Source: Zingiber officinale (Eukaryota; Streptophyta; Magnoliopsida; Zingiberales; Zingiberaceae). Taken from it: a DNA stretch of 64,000 nt. Shown in pieces: positions 33,462 through 45,100 of the stretch (positions are counted from its first letter, which is position 1; every line of letters starts with the position of its first letter). The position numbers and the translations under genes were made by a program. Below the pieces are notes generated by a model that did no database searches, had not been told where the DNA came from, and worked only from the letters and a program-made list of their open reading frames with translations. The stretch is from contig NC_056002.1 in the NCBI RefSeq assembly GCF_018446385.1, forward strand, positions 26,708,636-26,772,635, in the 5' to 3' direction.

Positions 33462-36400
33462 ATGTTCTATTCCCACTCGTTGCTGGCTAGGAAGACTCCT
33501 CTTGGAATGGTGTGGATTGCCTCCCACTCCCAGAAGATGAAGAAGACTCAGATTGACTGTGTAGACATCCCGTCTTCTGCAGGTTAATCTCTAGACTATT
33601 TCATTCTATCCCTTAGATTTTTAACAACGCAACTCGAGCCCGTACGAGTCTCCTTCTCGATTGTTTAGGTTAGATTTGGTTGTTCTGTCTCAATAAGCGA
33701 ATCTACATATTTTGGATGTTCATTGCGGAGTTTCCTGTTAACTTGAAGAAATGAATCCTGATCGTTATTTTATTCTTCTTCTTATATACAGAGGCAAAAT
33801 TATATATTTTTTTATGTGTGTTTTAGTTGGATTTTACCGAAGATGAATTCTTTATTTGGAATATCGTCAAAAAATGTCTATATGGATATGGATAAGTGAC
33901 CCTGCTATTGTTTCCAGAGCAGGTTTAGGGTGTATGCTTCATGTTCTATGTTTTCTTTTAATTTACAGAATGTTTACATTGGTTCATAAATGTATATTTG
34001 ATGAAATATTCATTGCTTTTACTTTCTTTTTTGCTGATTCTTTCTATCGTTTTTTTAAAACCAACTTTGTTGTAAATTTTGCATTAGGAAAAGATTTTGT
34101 CATTTGCCTTTTATAGGATGGCCTGATCTTATACTTCGGTTTTGTGATGCTTGTTTTAAACTTGTCTGTTTTGGTAGATGATATTATGTATCCTCGAGCT
34201 CCAATTGCTTTGAGACTGTCGGGACATCTTTTGATTGGCCTTGTCAAAATATACTCGTGGAAGGTGAATTATCTTTTCCAGGACTGTAACAGAATGTTAA
34301 CAAATACAAGGGTGGTCGTTGCTTCGATACACATCAATTTACCCACAAATGCAGATAAAGCGCCATTTGAGTCTATAACATTACCTGAGACCTATAACCT
34401 TGATGCATTGGAGTTAGAGGAATCAACCAATCTTATTGAGTATGTAATTTTTCACTTTAAATTTTATAGGAAATTCAAGTGGTTCTTAGCTCTTCATAAC
34501 TATTTACTTTGTTCATATATTTTGATACAGTGGTCCAGACTATCACCAAAAAGATTATAAGCAAATAACTTTGGCAGGTCAGTAAGTTTTTTTGATTAAA
34601 AAAGGGTTATGTGAGAGATAGGAGTTTGCTAACAATGGATTTATTGTACTAAGCGAAGCTTCAGTAGAGCAAGATCAATATGTGGCTTTCTTCATTGATA
34701 AGGTCTCAAATATTTTATGTTCTACATGTATCAATATTTTTATAATTTCAATAATCTAAATATTTAAGCTTTTATGTGGGTTCCATGATTTAGGATATCA
34801 ATACAAATTCATCAATACAACTACAAACTAGACGTGATGCAGAGCCCATGGAAGAAGAGTAAGGCCTTCTGTTAAGTTTCTTACTGAAAGACTCTGACAC
34901 TCATTTTCTAATTGTTCACTTTGATACAGTGTGTTGCCGCCATTAGATGATGATTTGGATGTCAGCCGAGCTCTAAATTCTGCATCTTTCGAAGGTCCCG
35001 GTTCGAATATTCATGGCAATGGTTCTTTTCAAACTTTTGATACCAACAACAATATTCAAAATTTTCAAAAAATTGAGGTTATGCGTGACAATAACTTAGA
35101 GCTTGAGAACCGATTAGAGTTGGACAATACTAGCAATGATGTTGAATTAAATGATCATTCTACATCAGTAACAAAGAGAAAGCATAGTTTTGATCCAATG
35201 CTTGAAGATATTTTGGTTTCTAGAGAGGAACCTTTGCCTTCAACATTTCATGCCACATCACCAGTGACTACATTTGATTCCAACATTGAAAACATGGATA
35301 TATCTCCTGGTAAGATTTTTTTGTTCTCTAATATATATTTTTCAATTGTTTTGGGGTCAATCGACTTAACAATCAATAATTTTAATGTGTATGATAATAT
35401 TGTTTGTGATTCATCTTATTCTTTCTGTTTGTTGGTTGTTTGGTATGTCAAGCCTTGCCTCACTTGGAACCGGAGCTTCAACCTTCACCTCCTGTTAGAG
35501 AACGGAAACGAAAGAGAAGAATGAAAGAACATTCATATGATGAGAACATTGTATTGTCAAATGCGTAAGTATCACTAAATTTTTTTACAGACGCTTGTTA
35601 CAATATTTCAGATTTCAAGTAGGGGTAAGCATTTGGTTAATTCGGTTCATAAATTAATCGAATTAACCGAAAACCGATTTAATATTGGCTAACCGAATCA
35701 AATCAAAGGTTTACTAAAACTGAATTAGCCAAATTAGTTATTTCAGTTAACACCGAATTAACTAAATTTGTTTAAAATAATAATAAAAAGAATTTATACA
35801 AAATTAATATTAAATTAACCGAATGCTCACCCCTAATTTCAAGTACTCTTATCATTATTCTTTGTTATTATATCTGGATTTTCACTTTTTAGCTATATCA
35901 ATCTTCATAAAATAGTAGCATGGTTTGATAATCGATTATATAATTGTTGAGTTATTCAAAGCACATGAAATGCCAAAATTCACAAATATAAGTATTATAA
36001 ATTTATAAGTCAGTTTCTATCTCTCTAAACCTCAAACAAATATCTTATGCAACATAACCTTAGTAAAACTTATTATTATGGTTATCAAGCTCATATATTT
36101 TTAATTCAAATTGCACAATTTGATCCTATTTAGGTACAAATATGGATCAAGAATCAGTCTAACATGAGTTGATCAAATAGATTTATCAAAAATCACATTA
36201 ATAATAATTCATGGAAACAATACAAAAACTCAAGCTAATTAATATATTTTGTTTTTTAGTTTGTGCTCAAACAACACAATGTTAAATTTTAAATGGGACA
36301 CAAAGACCCAAGTTAGGCATATAGTTGCATTTTTTTCTTTTTCTTATTCGTCTCTTTTCTCCCCTCTCTAATTTGCTATCGGCACCATACAATTGGAATA

Positions 36401-38615
36401 GTGACACTGCTAAAATAATATTGTTTCAGTCATATAATGAATCTTTTGAACCTTTAACAAATCATATGAAAATGAAGTTTTTTTTAAACAAATAATGTTA
36501 TTTGTTCATTAGTGTTAATAATAGATACAATGGTTGTAGAATTTGCTTACATGATTAATTTAATTTTTTGTAAATATCATGGATTGACATTGTTTTTATA
36601 AATCATACAATCTGTTTTTTTTTCAGAGACATGAAAAAACAACTTAAAGACACTACCGATTTAATTCGCAAGAGGAGGAAGGTTTCACATGACTGCCAAA
36701 ATGAGCAAGTATTGCATGAAACACTGCAATTAGGTTAGTTTCCCTTTTCTTTTCTTTTCTTGTTTTTCATTTTTACAATTTTGAGTTATATGATCCTTAG
36801 TTTGAATCAAACATATATGCAGTGCGATGGGGTAAGCTCCAAGAGCTTTGTTCTAGATCCTTTCCTTTTCAAAGCAACAATTCGAGTCATATGGAAGCTT
36901 CATCAGAGTTTGCAAATGAATTACCTCATGTTGCCTCAGAGGATCTGCAAAAAGAGCCTAAGCAACAAAATAATGACAGGAATATAGAACGAGAACAACA
37001 GGACAAGCTGAATGCAGTACCTGAGAATTCTCGATTGGATATGCATACTGATGTCCAACCAGGACAACAGGATGAGTTGCATCTAATACCAATACCTGAG
37101 ATTGCTCGATTTGATTTGTATAGTGGAGCGAATATAAATGAAACAATACAATCACCCTCCGCAGGAGTAGATGTGACTCTCTTTAACACCACAATAGCAG
37201 ATTCAACTCATGACTTTGATAAGACTTTTGATACAGAGATATTACCGACAGTTGAAAGTTTTGCTAGGACCGAAGCAACTAGTTATGCAATTGGAGCTAG
37301 CCTATTCTCTCTGGAGGAAGAACCACTTCAAAATAGCATGCCCAGAATTCCAAATGTGTTGCTATCTGTGGAGGAAGTAAGTTCCTTAGTAGAAGAATAT
37401 CAGTGACACTACTTTCCATGTTTTACTTTAGTTAAGATTATTTCATACTAATTATATACCTTGTCTTGAATCTTTGATTTTGCTTTGTTTAGGATTTTGA
37501 TTTTCTTGATGCAAGTACCCAATCATCAGGTAAGATAAGTATATATTTTGTTTGTTTCCTTTGCATACTTTGTTACATAGAAGTTCATAAATCTTAAAAT
37601 TGTTATCCTCATGCTGGTTATAAACATAATGAAGCTGGAACTTTATCCGCACGGACTAGGTAAGAGACATGTGATTTATAATATATTTATTTTCTTCATT
37701 AAAACAAGTAGAAGAACAATGCTTATGTTATTAAAGTTTCTTCATGGTAGGGCTGTGGTGCAATTTCTTAAAAATCAATCACCACCTCAGAGTCGAGATA
37801 GAGAACATGGAGTTTTAAGTTTAAATGATATCTTACAAGGACAAACAAGAAGACGATGCGCGCAAATGTTCTTTGAAAGTTTGGTAATGTTATATTCTGA
37901 GAACATTTGTTTTCCTTTTGATTAACATGATCTGTGAACATTGTTAATTCTTCCATTAGAGAGTATTATGATTTAGCCATTTAGTGGTGAAGTTAATTAC
38001 CAGGGTTAAAGGAGGCCATGATGATTAACTATTCCCATAGTTAACATTTCCTTCTAGCTAAAACATTCTCTGTCAAATATCACAGGCAAAAACAATCTAG
38101 TCTCATCTCTAGATCGACTTAGGTTTTTATGAAGAACAAATTCCTTAAGAAGAGATCTTTGGATTAGTATCTCCCAAACATCACTTTTTCTTTCAAGCAA
38201 TATGTGTTCTATATCTTAGTTTTTGATGTGGTTTCTACTTATTGTAAGTACGTGTTTCGTTATTTTAAATGTTTAGTCTTCCTTTTATTAGAAATTCTTT
38301 AACTCAATTTATTAGGCGTTAAGTATAAATTTCTTTTACCTTGAGTACATTTGATAGTTGCACATTGTTTCATTGGAATTTAAAACTAAGATCCATTTTC
38401 ATGATTGAATAACATTGTTAATCCTTGTTGTTTCATTTGAACTCTCGCTTTCTTTCGAGTACAAATAGAAAAGAAGTCTTTCATCTTTTTGCTTATTCGG
38501 AAATCTTTGTTGGTAGGTTTTAAAGACTTATGGGTTCTTAGATGTACAACAAGAAGAGGCATATGGCGATATTGTCATTTCTCCAACACCTGCACTTTTT
38601 GCTACCAAGTTTTGA
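33462..38615 (+). pseudogene. RAD21/REC8-type cohesin alpha-kleisin, copy A (two lost acceptors)
   Basis: Thirteen exons, read against copy B: 33462-33582, 34178-34439, 34531-34581, 34654-34702, 34794-34858, 34930-35309, 35447-35564, 36627-36733, 36823-37376, 37493-37529, 37617-37659, 37751-37883, 38517-38615; about 672 codons with no stop. The N-terminal kleisin domain (MFYSHSLLARKTPLG; APIALRLSGHLLIGLVKIYS) would bind SMC3. The basic RERKRKRRMK segment is central. The C-terminal winged helix (FFESL, VLKTYGFLDVQQEEAYGDI) would bind SMC1. The acceptor before exon 7 reads AT instead of AG at 35445-35446, and the one before exon 11 reads TG at 37615-37616. Normal splicing should therefore fail, unless nearby acceptors are used. 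Mitotic or meiotic subtype is not resolved. Confidence 0.82.
35621..35834. mobile_element. MITE in intron 7, copy A
   Basis: Inverted ends AGGGGTAAGCATTTGGTTAA and (inverted) TTCGGTTAA...GGGGTGAGCATTC with GGTTAATTCGG subrepeats. ATTTCAAGT flanks both sides (35612-35620; 35836-35844). It is present at the same site in copy B, so it predates the duplication. Confidence 0.75.
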
Positions 38616-38716
38616 GGCGATATCTTCCACAGACTTGTCTGTATTGTATATAGAGGTTAAACTCTATCCAACCTGAATCTTAACTATTGTTTGCAACATT
38701 CAGCACGAACAGCACC

Positions 38717-39047
38717 ATGAAGCACCACGGGGCCATGACCTTCTTCAGGGGAAGAACTCGGAGATTTTGTTTGCTAGCTGGCCCAGCACACACTTGTCGC
38801 CGTCTTCCTCCACTGACCGGTAGAGTCAGCAGTGGAGGGTCTCAGCCACACCATCCTCCATGTCCTCCGCGTCGGCATGGGCTACCTTCTCATGATCGCC
38901 GTCATGTCCTTCAACAGTGGCATTCTCACCGGTGCTGTTGGCGGCCACAACAATGGGTTCCTAACTCCTCTTTACTCTTCTGGCGCTTCAGAAGGAAGAA
39001 ATGGATTAATGTTGTCCGTGATGATGGCGGGAGTCCAACGGTTTTAA
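38717..39047 (+). pseudogene. COPT/CTR copper transporter pseudogene, copy A
   Basis: The start MKHHGAMTFFRG resembles the Met/His-rich N-terminus of plant COPT proteins. One base is missing after GGGGAAGAACTCGG, which shifts the frame through the first membrane segment. In another frame 38832-39047 encodes membrane helices 2 and 3: TILHVLRVGMGYLLMIAVMS with the MxxxM copper motif, then GAVGGH with the GxxxG packing motif. COPT proteins are trimeric high-affinity Cu(I) importers of plasma or internal membranes. The frameshift, shared with copy B, marks it as a pseudogene before duplication. Confidence 0.72.
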
Positions 39048-39268
39048 CTACCTCCAGTCGATATGATGCGGCGTAATTACCAGTAATAAGGGCTTAGTCG
39101 ATCAATTAATGTGTGTCGCTTGTTTAATTCAACATTTTAATTATTTTGAAGTTTGTTGTGTGATGGTCCTCCTTTTCACCGAGATGAGCTCCTCCTCTTC
39201 CTTTGTCTATAGCGTCTGGTCCTGAGCCGTCTCAGGATGATTAAATCCACCTGCGATACAAAGGAGAG

Positions 39269-39433
39269 TAGATCCTCTCGATCCTAAATTGGGATTTAGA
39301 GAATGGATCATTATATTGATTGGTTGATTTGGATGAACTTTATTTATTTAATAGATGGGGTCTATCCAAATCAATCAATTATCCTTTATGATCCATCTCC
39401 TGATTCTCAAAGTGCGAATCAGAAAATTCTATC
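39269..39433. mobile_element. Hairpin MITE, diverged copy
   Basis: The left arm GATCCTCTCGATCCTAAATT...TGGATCAT pairs with the right arm ATGATCCATCTCC...GAAAATTC, and ATTGATTGGTTGATTTGGAT pairs with ATCCAAATCAATCAAT. The central GATGGGGTC matches the MITE at 49263-49420, so they are one family. Confidence 0.65.
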
Positions 39434-39659
39434 CGAATATAAAGACCATTAGTATTAGTGATGGATTGGCATTGTTGGTGCAGTCCCTTCGACTGCCACT
39501 CTGATAATTTTTTTTTTTAAAAAAATTTATTTTATTTTTGCCCATAGAAATAATCTTCTATCTGTTTGGCCTTTGGACATAATTGGGTTGGTACAACTAA
39601 TATTTGTTGAATTTTTTTTATAGTCTCCTACATGGTATGGAACATGTTTAAACGAACAA

Positions 39660-39757
39660 TATAGTAGCCGTCCATGATTTACTTCCTCCGTGTTGGTCTT
39701 GAGACGGATTAGCGAGGGCACTAGGACGAACGTATTCATCTTTTTACCACAATGTTG
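39660..39757 (+). repeat. SINE 3' fragment
   Basis: CATGATTTACTTCCTCCGTG to TTTTTACCACA matches the 3' part of the SINE at 105-309. It is duplicated with the segment at 47785-47865. Confidence 0.7.
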
Positions 39758-39974
39758 AAATAAACAATATAAGCAGATAAATGAGAAAATACTTTTATTA
39801 ATTGATGAGAATGTCATAATATAATTTTATTTGATCCGATAAATGATTTATTTAATAATTCCTTCTTACTCCCGACTCCACGGCGTACATCATCCGCACC
39901 CTTGCCATTGTGTACATGTTGTTCACTGATGTCAACTTCGTTGGCCCTCCCGTCGCTACGATACCTTGCGTGAT

Positions 39975-40192
39975 GATGTGGCAAAAGATAATTATATTTG
40001 TCTTTAGTGTCCCCGTCAGTCCGCCCCAAGACTAATACAAAGAAGGTAAATCACAGTAATTGAGCGGCAAGTGGAAGGGGGTGAAATACAGATTGTAAAG
40101 ATTTATGCTCCGCCATCCCCGAGATTCGACTCCTAAACCTCATGTGGCAAATCAACAACCATTTACCAGCTCAGCTAATCCCGTGGGGGCGA
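39975..40192 (-). repeat. SINE, full-length, inverted
   Basis: Read on the minus strand: TTAGCTGAGCTGGTAAATGG (A box), GGAGTCGAATCTC (B box), then GTGATTTACCTTC and TTTTGCCACATC. Same family as 41025-41208. Confidence 0.68.
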
Positions 40193-40895
40193 TGTACTAC
40201 ATGATGATGTATTTTGCTGTCGACGCTTGCTTTCACCCGATCAAAATTAAACCCTCTCAAGTCGTAACAATCAAAAGCTGAATTAGCTGACAACCTAAAA
40301 TTAAAAATAAAATTTTACTTGCGACGGAGGTGTCGCGCAGTGTCGGCTCAAGACATAAGTCATTAAGGCCTATGCTTAGGGCCACAATTTTAATGAGGCC
40401 CATAATTCTTAATAATTTAAGAGTATTTTTATTCAATTTTTTAAAAGAAAATGTTCACCTTTAATCCTAAATTATTTTAATTTTATTTATTTCACATTGT
40501 TTTATAATTATTATTTTTAATTATGTGTGTGATTTTTTAAAATTTAATTAATTCTGATTGGTCTTTCAAAATATATGCGATAATCTGGTATCTTTTCCTT
40601 TTCTCATTGATGTTCTGTATTTTTTTTTTCTCTTTAATGATTTGGTATCTCTTCTCTCACTCCAATTTTACTCTCTAAGAATGTCCTTCTCTCATTATAA
40701 TATTTCTTCCTCATTTTTTTTCTTGGTTCTTTATCCCGTCGACCAAAGTAGAATATTATTTTTTTTTTAAAAAAAATGTTTTTTTTCTTTTTTATTACAT
40801 AAATACAAAAATGACCACTTCATAGTTTTTAATGAAAAAATTAGAAATGACATACTATTTTCCAAAGATTTTTATTAATTATAATATTTAATTCA

Positions 40896-40985
40896 TATGA
40901 CAAAAGATAATTCACTCATCCTAGCACCCGTCAATCCATTTCTAGACTAACACGAAAAAGATAAATCATAAATGAATACTAACCA
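40896..40985 (-). repeat. SINE 3' fragment, inverted, inside the hAT element
   Basis: On the minus strand it reads ATGATTTATCTTTTTCGTGT, GGATTGACGGGTGC and ATTATCTTTTGTCATATG, a decayed SINE 3' part. Confidence 0.55.
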
Positions 40986-41024
40986 CATGTAGCTAAGGCA
41001 TGGAGGGATAATATTGTCCCCTTG

Positions 41025-41208
41025 GGGCGGTGCGATGGTTAAGATATAGGGTGTTGTCACATGAGGTTTTGGGGTCAAAACTCGGCGTGACCGAGCATAA
41101 CCTTCCCCATGTCTTGACCATTTGCACTAATGGCTAGTAGTCACCCGTGATTTACCTCCTCCGTATTGGCGGGGATGAGCGAATCGCCTTTCGCCACATA
41201 GAGGGATA
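41025..41208 (+). repeat. SINE, full-length, inside the hAT element
   Basis: GCGATGGTTAAGATATAGGG (A box), GGGGTCAAAACTC (B box) and the 3' block GTGATTTACCTCCTCCG to CGCCTTTCGCCACAT. It is the best match to the copy at 105-309. Confidence 0.75.
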
Positions 41209-41696
41209 ATATTTATAATATTTAATTTATGATCCTTATAGACTGTTATTTAATGTTTAAAATAATCTAGTAGTATTTTTTAAATTTGGACCGATTAGTG
41301 TTAAGATACTCATTCTATTTAATCCAAATAAAAAATAATATTTATTTCCTTTTTAATAATCGAATTTTAAAATATCATAAAAGTATATGATATAAATCAG
41401 ATTTTATTTTTCCTTTAATTTTAAATAATTTTATTTTGATAAACTAATAGACTTATATTTTATATTATTTGAATATAAATATTTTTATTAAAAAAATGAT
41501 TTTAGATATACAAAATGTATGAAAAACTTATATTTTCAATATATTTTTTTAAAAAAATAAATGATGCTAGTCCCAAGTTCGGATAACAAAAGATGGAAAT
41601 ACATATTTAATTTTAAAAAATATATATAAAGTCTAGAAGTTTTTTTTCCGGCTAGGTCTCAAAAATACTTGAGCCGACCCTGGTGTCGCGGATGGA

Positions 41697-41912
41697 GTGG
41701 CTGAAGGCGCCATCGACGGGAACGGGGCGGGGGATGAGGGGCGAGCCGACGACGTTGAGGAGCATCTGGAGGGCGATGTCGGTCCTGCCGGCGGCGACGA
41801 GGACCCCTTCGCCGTCGCGCTGGCGAAGTGCGCCAACCGCCCGCCGGGACCCACCATCGAGGAGCTCTTCACGTGGACCGGCTATGCATATAAATTTATA
41901 TCTGCAAAATAA
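41697..41912 (+). pseudogene. Orphan GC-rich coding-like fragment upstream of copy B
   Basis: An open frame of 71 codons, acidic, with the segment EDPFAVALAKCANRPPGPTI. The corresponding part of copy A (32948-33080) lacks one base and is frameshifted. It is part of the duplicated segment and may be the remnant of a neighbouring gene or the ancestral 5' leader region of the cohesin gene. I do not recognise the protein. Confidence 0.35.
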
Positions 41913-42182
41913 AATATTTAATATCTGCATATAAATATTTAAAAATAGAATTTATATGGTAATAGTAAAAATATTCTTTGATTAGATAGATCATGAATAT
42001 TTTTTTATGTTTCAGTTAGATAACAGATTTTTTGCAAAATTTATAATAGGAATAAAAAATTATTCTGTTGCGCGAAATTAGACCCATTATTCTTATGGGA
42101 TTAGAAATAAATAGATCTAGATTTCATAAGCTTCAATAACTTACAACGCGCTAGCCTTCATCCCTTCTAGAGAAGAACAAAG

Positions 42183-45100
42183 ATGTTCTACTCACACTCG
42201 TTGTTGGCTAAGAAGACGCCTCTTGGAATGGTGTGGATTGCTGCCCACTCCCAGAAGATGAAGAAGACTCAGATTGACTGGGTCGACATCCAGTCTTCTG
42301 CAGGTTAATATTTAGACTATTTTATTCTATCCATTAGATTTTTAACAACGCGATATAGGCCCGTACCAGCCTCGATTGTTTAGGTTAGATTTGGTTGTTT
42401 TGTCTCAATAAGTGAATCTAAATATTTTGGATGTCCACTGCGGAGTTTCCTCTTAACTTGAAATGAATCCTGGTGGTTATCTTATTCTTCTTCTTATATA
42501 CCAAGGCAAAATTATATATATTTTTTATGTGTGTTTTAGTTGGATTTTACCGAAGATGAATCCTTTATTTAGAATATCGTCAAAACATGTCTATATGGAT
42601 ATGGATAAATGACCCTGCTATTGTTTTCAGAGCAGGTTTAGGGTGTATGCTTCACGTTCTATGTTTTCTTTTAATTTACAGAATGTTTACATTGGTTCAT
42701 AAATGTATATTTGATGAAATATTCATTGCTTTTACTTTCTTTTTTGCTGATTCTTTCTATCGTTTTTTTTAAAACAAACTTTGTTGTAAATTTTGCATTA
42801 GGAAAAGATTTTGTCATTTGCCTTTTATAGGATGGCCTAATCTTATACTTCGGTTTTGTGATGCTTGTTTTTAACTTGTGTGTTTTGATAGATGATATTA
42901 TGTATCCTCGAGCTCCAATTGCTTTGAGACTGTCGGGACATCTTTTGGTTGGCCTTGTCAAAATATACTCGTGGAAAGTGAATTATCTTTTCCAGGACTG
43001 TAACAGAATGTTAACAAATACAAGGGTGGTTGTTGCTTCGATACACATCAATTTACCCACAAATGCAGATAAAGCGTCATTTAAGTCTATAACATTACCT
43101 GAGACCTATAACCTTGATGCATTGGAGGTAGAGGAATCAATCAATCTTATTGAGTATGTAATTTTTCACTTTACATTTTATAGGAAATTCAAGTGGTTCT
43201 TAACTCTTCATAATTATTTACTTTGTTCATATATTTTGATACAGTGGCCCAGACAATCACCAAAAAGATTATGAGCAAATAACTTTGACAGGTCAGTAAG
43301 ATTTTTTTATTAAAAAAGGGTTATGTGAGAGATAGGAGTTTGCTAACAATGGATTTATTGTACTAAGCGAAGCTTCAGTAGAGCAAGAACAATATGTGGC
43401 TTTCTTCATTGATAAGGTCTCAAATATTTTATGTTCTACATGTATCAATATTTTTATAATTTCAATAATCTAAATATTTAAGCTTTTATGTGGGTTCCAT
43501 GATTTAGGATATCAATACAAATTCATCAATACAACTACAAACTAGACATGATGCAGAGCCCATGGAAGCAGAGTAAGGCCTTATATTAAGTTTCTTACTG
43601 AAAGACTCTGGCACTCATTTTCTAATTGTTCACTTTGATGCAGTGTGTTGCCGCCATTAGATGATGATTTGGATGTCAGCTGAGCTCTAAATTCTGCATC
43701 TTTTGAAGGTCCCGGTTCAAATATTCATGGCAATGGTTTTTTTCAAACTTTTGATTCCAACAACAATATTCAAAATTTTCAAAAAATTGAGTTTATGCGT
43801 GACAATATCTTAGAGCTTGAGAACCGATTAGAGTTGGACAATACTAGCAATGATGTTGAATTAAATGATCATTCTACATCAGTAACAAAGAGAAAGCATA
43901 GTTTTGATCCAATGCTCGAAGATATTTTGGTTTCTAGAGAGGAACCTTTGCCTTCAACATTTCATGCCACATCACCAGTGACTACATTTGATTCCAACAT
44001 TGCAAACATGGATATATCTCTTGGTAAGATTTTTTTGTTCTCTGATATATATTTTTCAATTGTTTTGGGGTCAATCGACTTAACAATCAATAATTTTAAT
44101 TTGTATGATAATATTGTTTGTGATTCATCTTATTCTTTCTGTTTGTTGGCTGTTTGGTAGGTCAAGCCTTGCCTCACTTGGAACCGGAGCTTCAACCTTC
44201 ACCTCCTGTTAGAGAACGGAAACGAAAGAGAAGAATGAAAGAACATTCATATGATGAGAACATTGTATTGTCAAATGCGTAAATATCACTAAATTTTTTT
44301 ACAGATATTTACGTCGCTTGTCACAATATTTCAGATTTCAAGTAGGGGTGAGCATTTGGTTAATTCGGTCCATAAATTAACCGAATTAATCGAAAACCGA
44401 TTTAGTATTGGCTAACCGAATCAAATCAAAGTTTTACTAAAACTGAATTAACCGAATTAGTTATTTCAGTTAACACCGAATTAACTAAATTTGTTTAAAA
44501 TAACAATAAAAAGAATTTATATAAAATTAATATCAAATTAACCGAATTAACCAAATGCTCACCCTTAATTTCAAGTACTCTTATCATTATTCTTTGTTAT
44601 TCTATCTGGATTTTCACCTTTTAGCTATATCAATCTTCATAAAATAGTAGCATGGTTTGATAATCGATTATATAATTGCTGAGTTATTTAAAGCACATGG
44701 AATGCCAAAATTCACAAATATAAGTATTATAAATTTATAAGTCAGTTTCTGTCTCTCTAAACCTCAAACAAATATCTTATGCAACATAACCTTAGTAAAA
44801 CTTATTATTATGGTTATCAAGCTCATATATTTTTAATTCAAATTGCACAATTTGATCCTATTTAGGTCACAAAATATGACAAATCTTATGCTTTGATCAG
44901 TCTGGATCAAGAATCAGTCTAACATGAGTTGATCAAACTGATTTATCAAAAATCACATTAGTAATAATTCATGGAAACAATACAAAAACCCAAACTAATT
45001 AATATATTTTGTTTTTTAGTTTGTGCTCAAACAACACAATGTTAAATTTTAAATGGGGCACAAAGACCCAAGTTAGGCATATAGTTGCATTTTTTTTCTT

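Larger units (their letters stand above)
32948..39810 (+). repeat. Segmental duplication, copy A
   Basis: Shares high identity over its length with 41755-47925, exons and introns alike, starting at TTGAGGAGCATCTGGAG. It contains the cohesin gene, an intronic MITE and the COPT pseudogene. Copy B lacks about 640 bp that in A span the COPT 3' part and the MITE at 39269. A hAT-type element and SINEs lie between the copies. Confidence 0.93.
40338..41682. mobile_element. hAT-type non-autonomous element, 8-bp target duplication
   Basis: Ends CAGTGTCGGCTCAAG and (inverted) CAGGGTCGGCTCAAG are flanked by the perfect 8-bp duplication GTGTCGCG (40330-40337, 41683-41690). The interior of 1.3 kb is AT-rich with no transposase and contains two SINE copies. 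An 8-bp duplication and CAG ends fit the hAT superfamily. It interrupts a GC-rich segment that reads on as GGAGGTGTCGCGGATGGAG once the element is removed. Confidence 0.9.

Noticed and set aside
39838..40000. Possible gene fragment with a hydrophobic frame (IIRTLAIVYMLFTDV) next to the inverted SINE
   Set aside because: Frames on both strands look equally plausible, with no recognisable family and no splice context.
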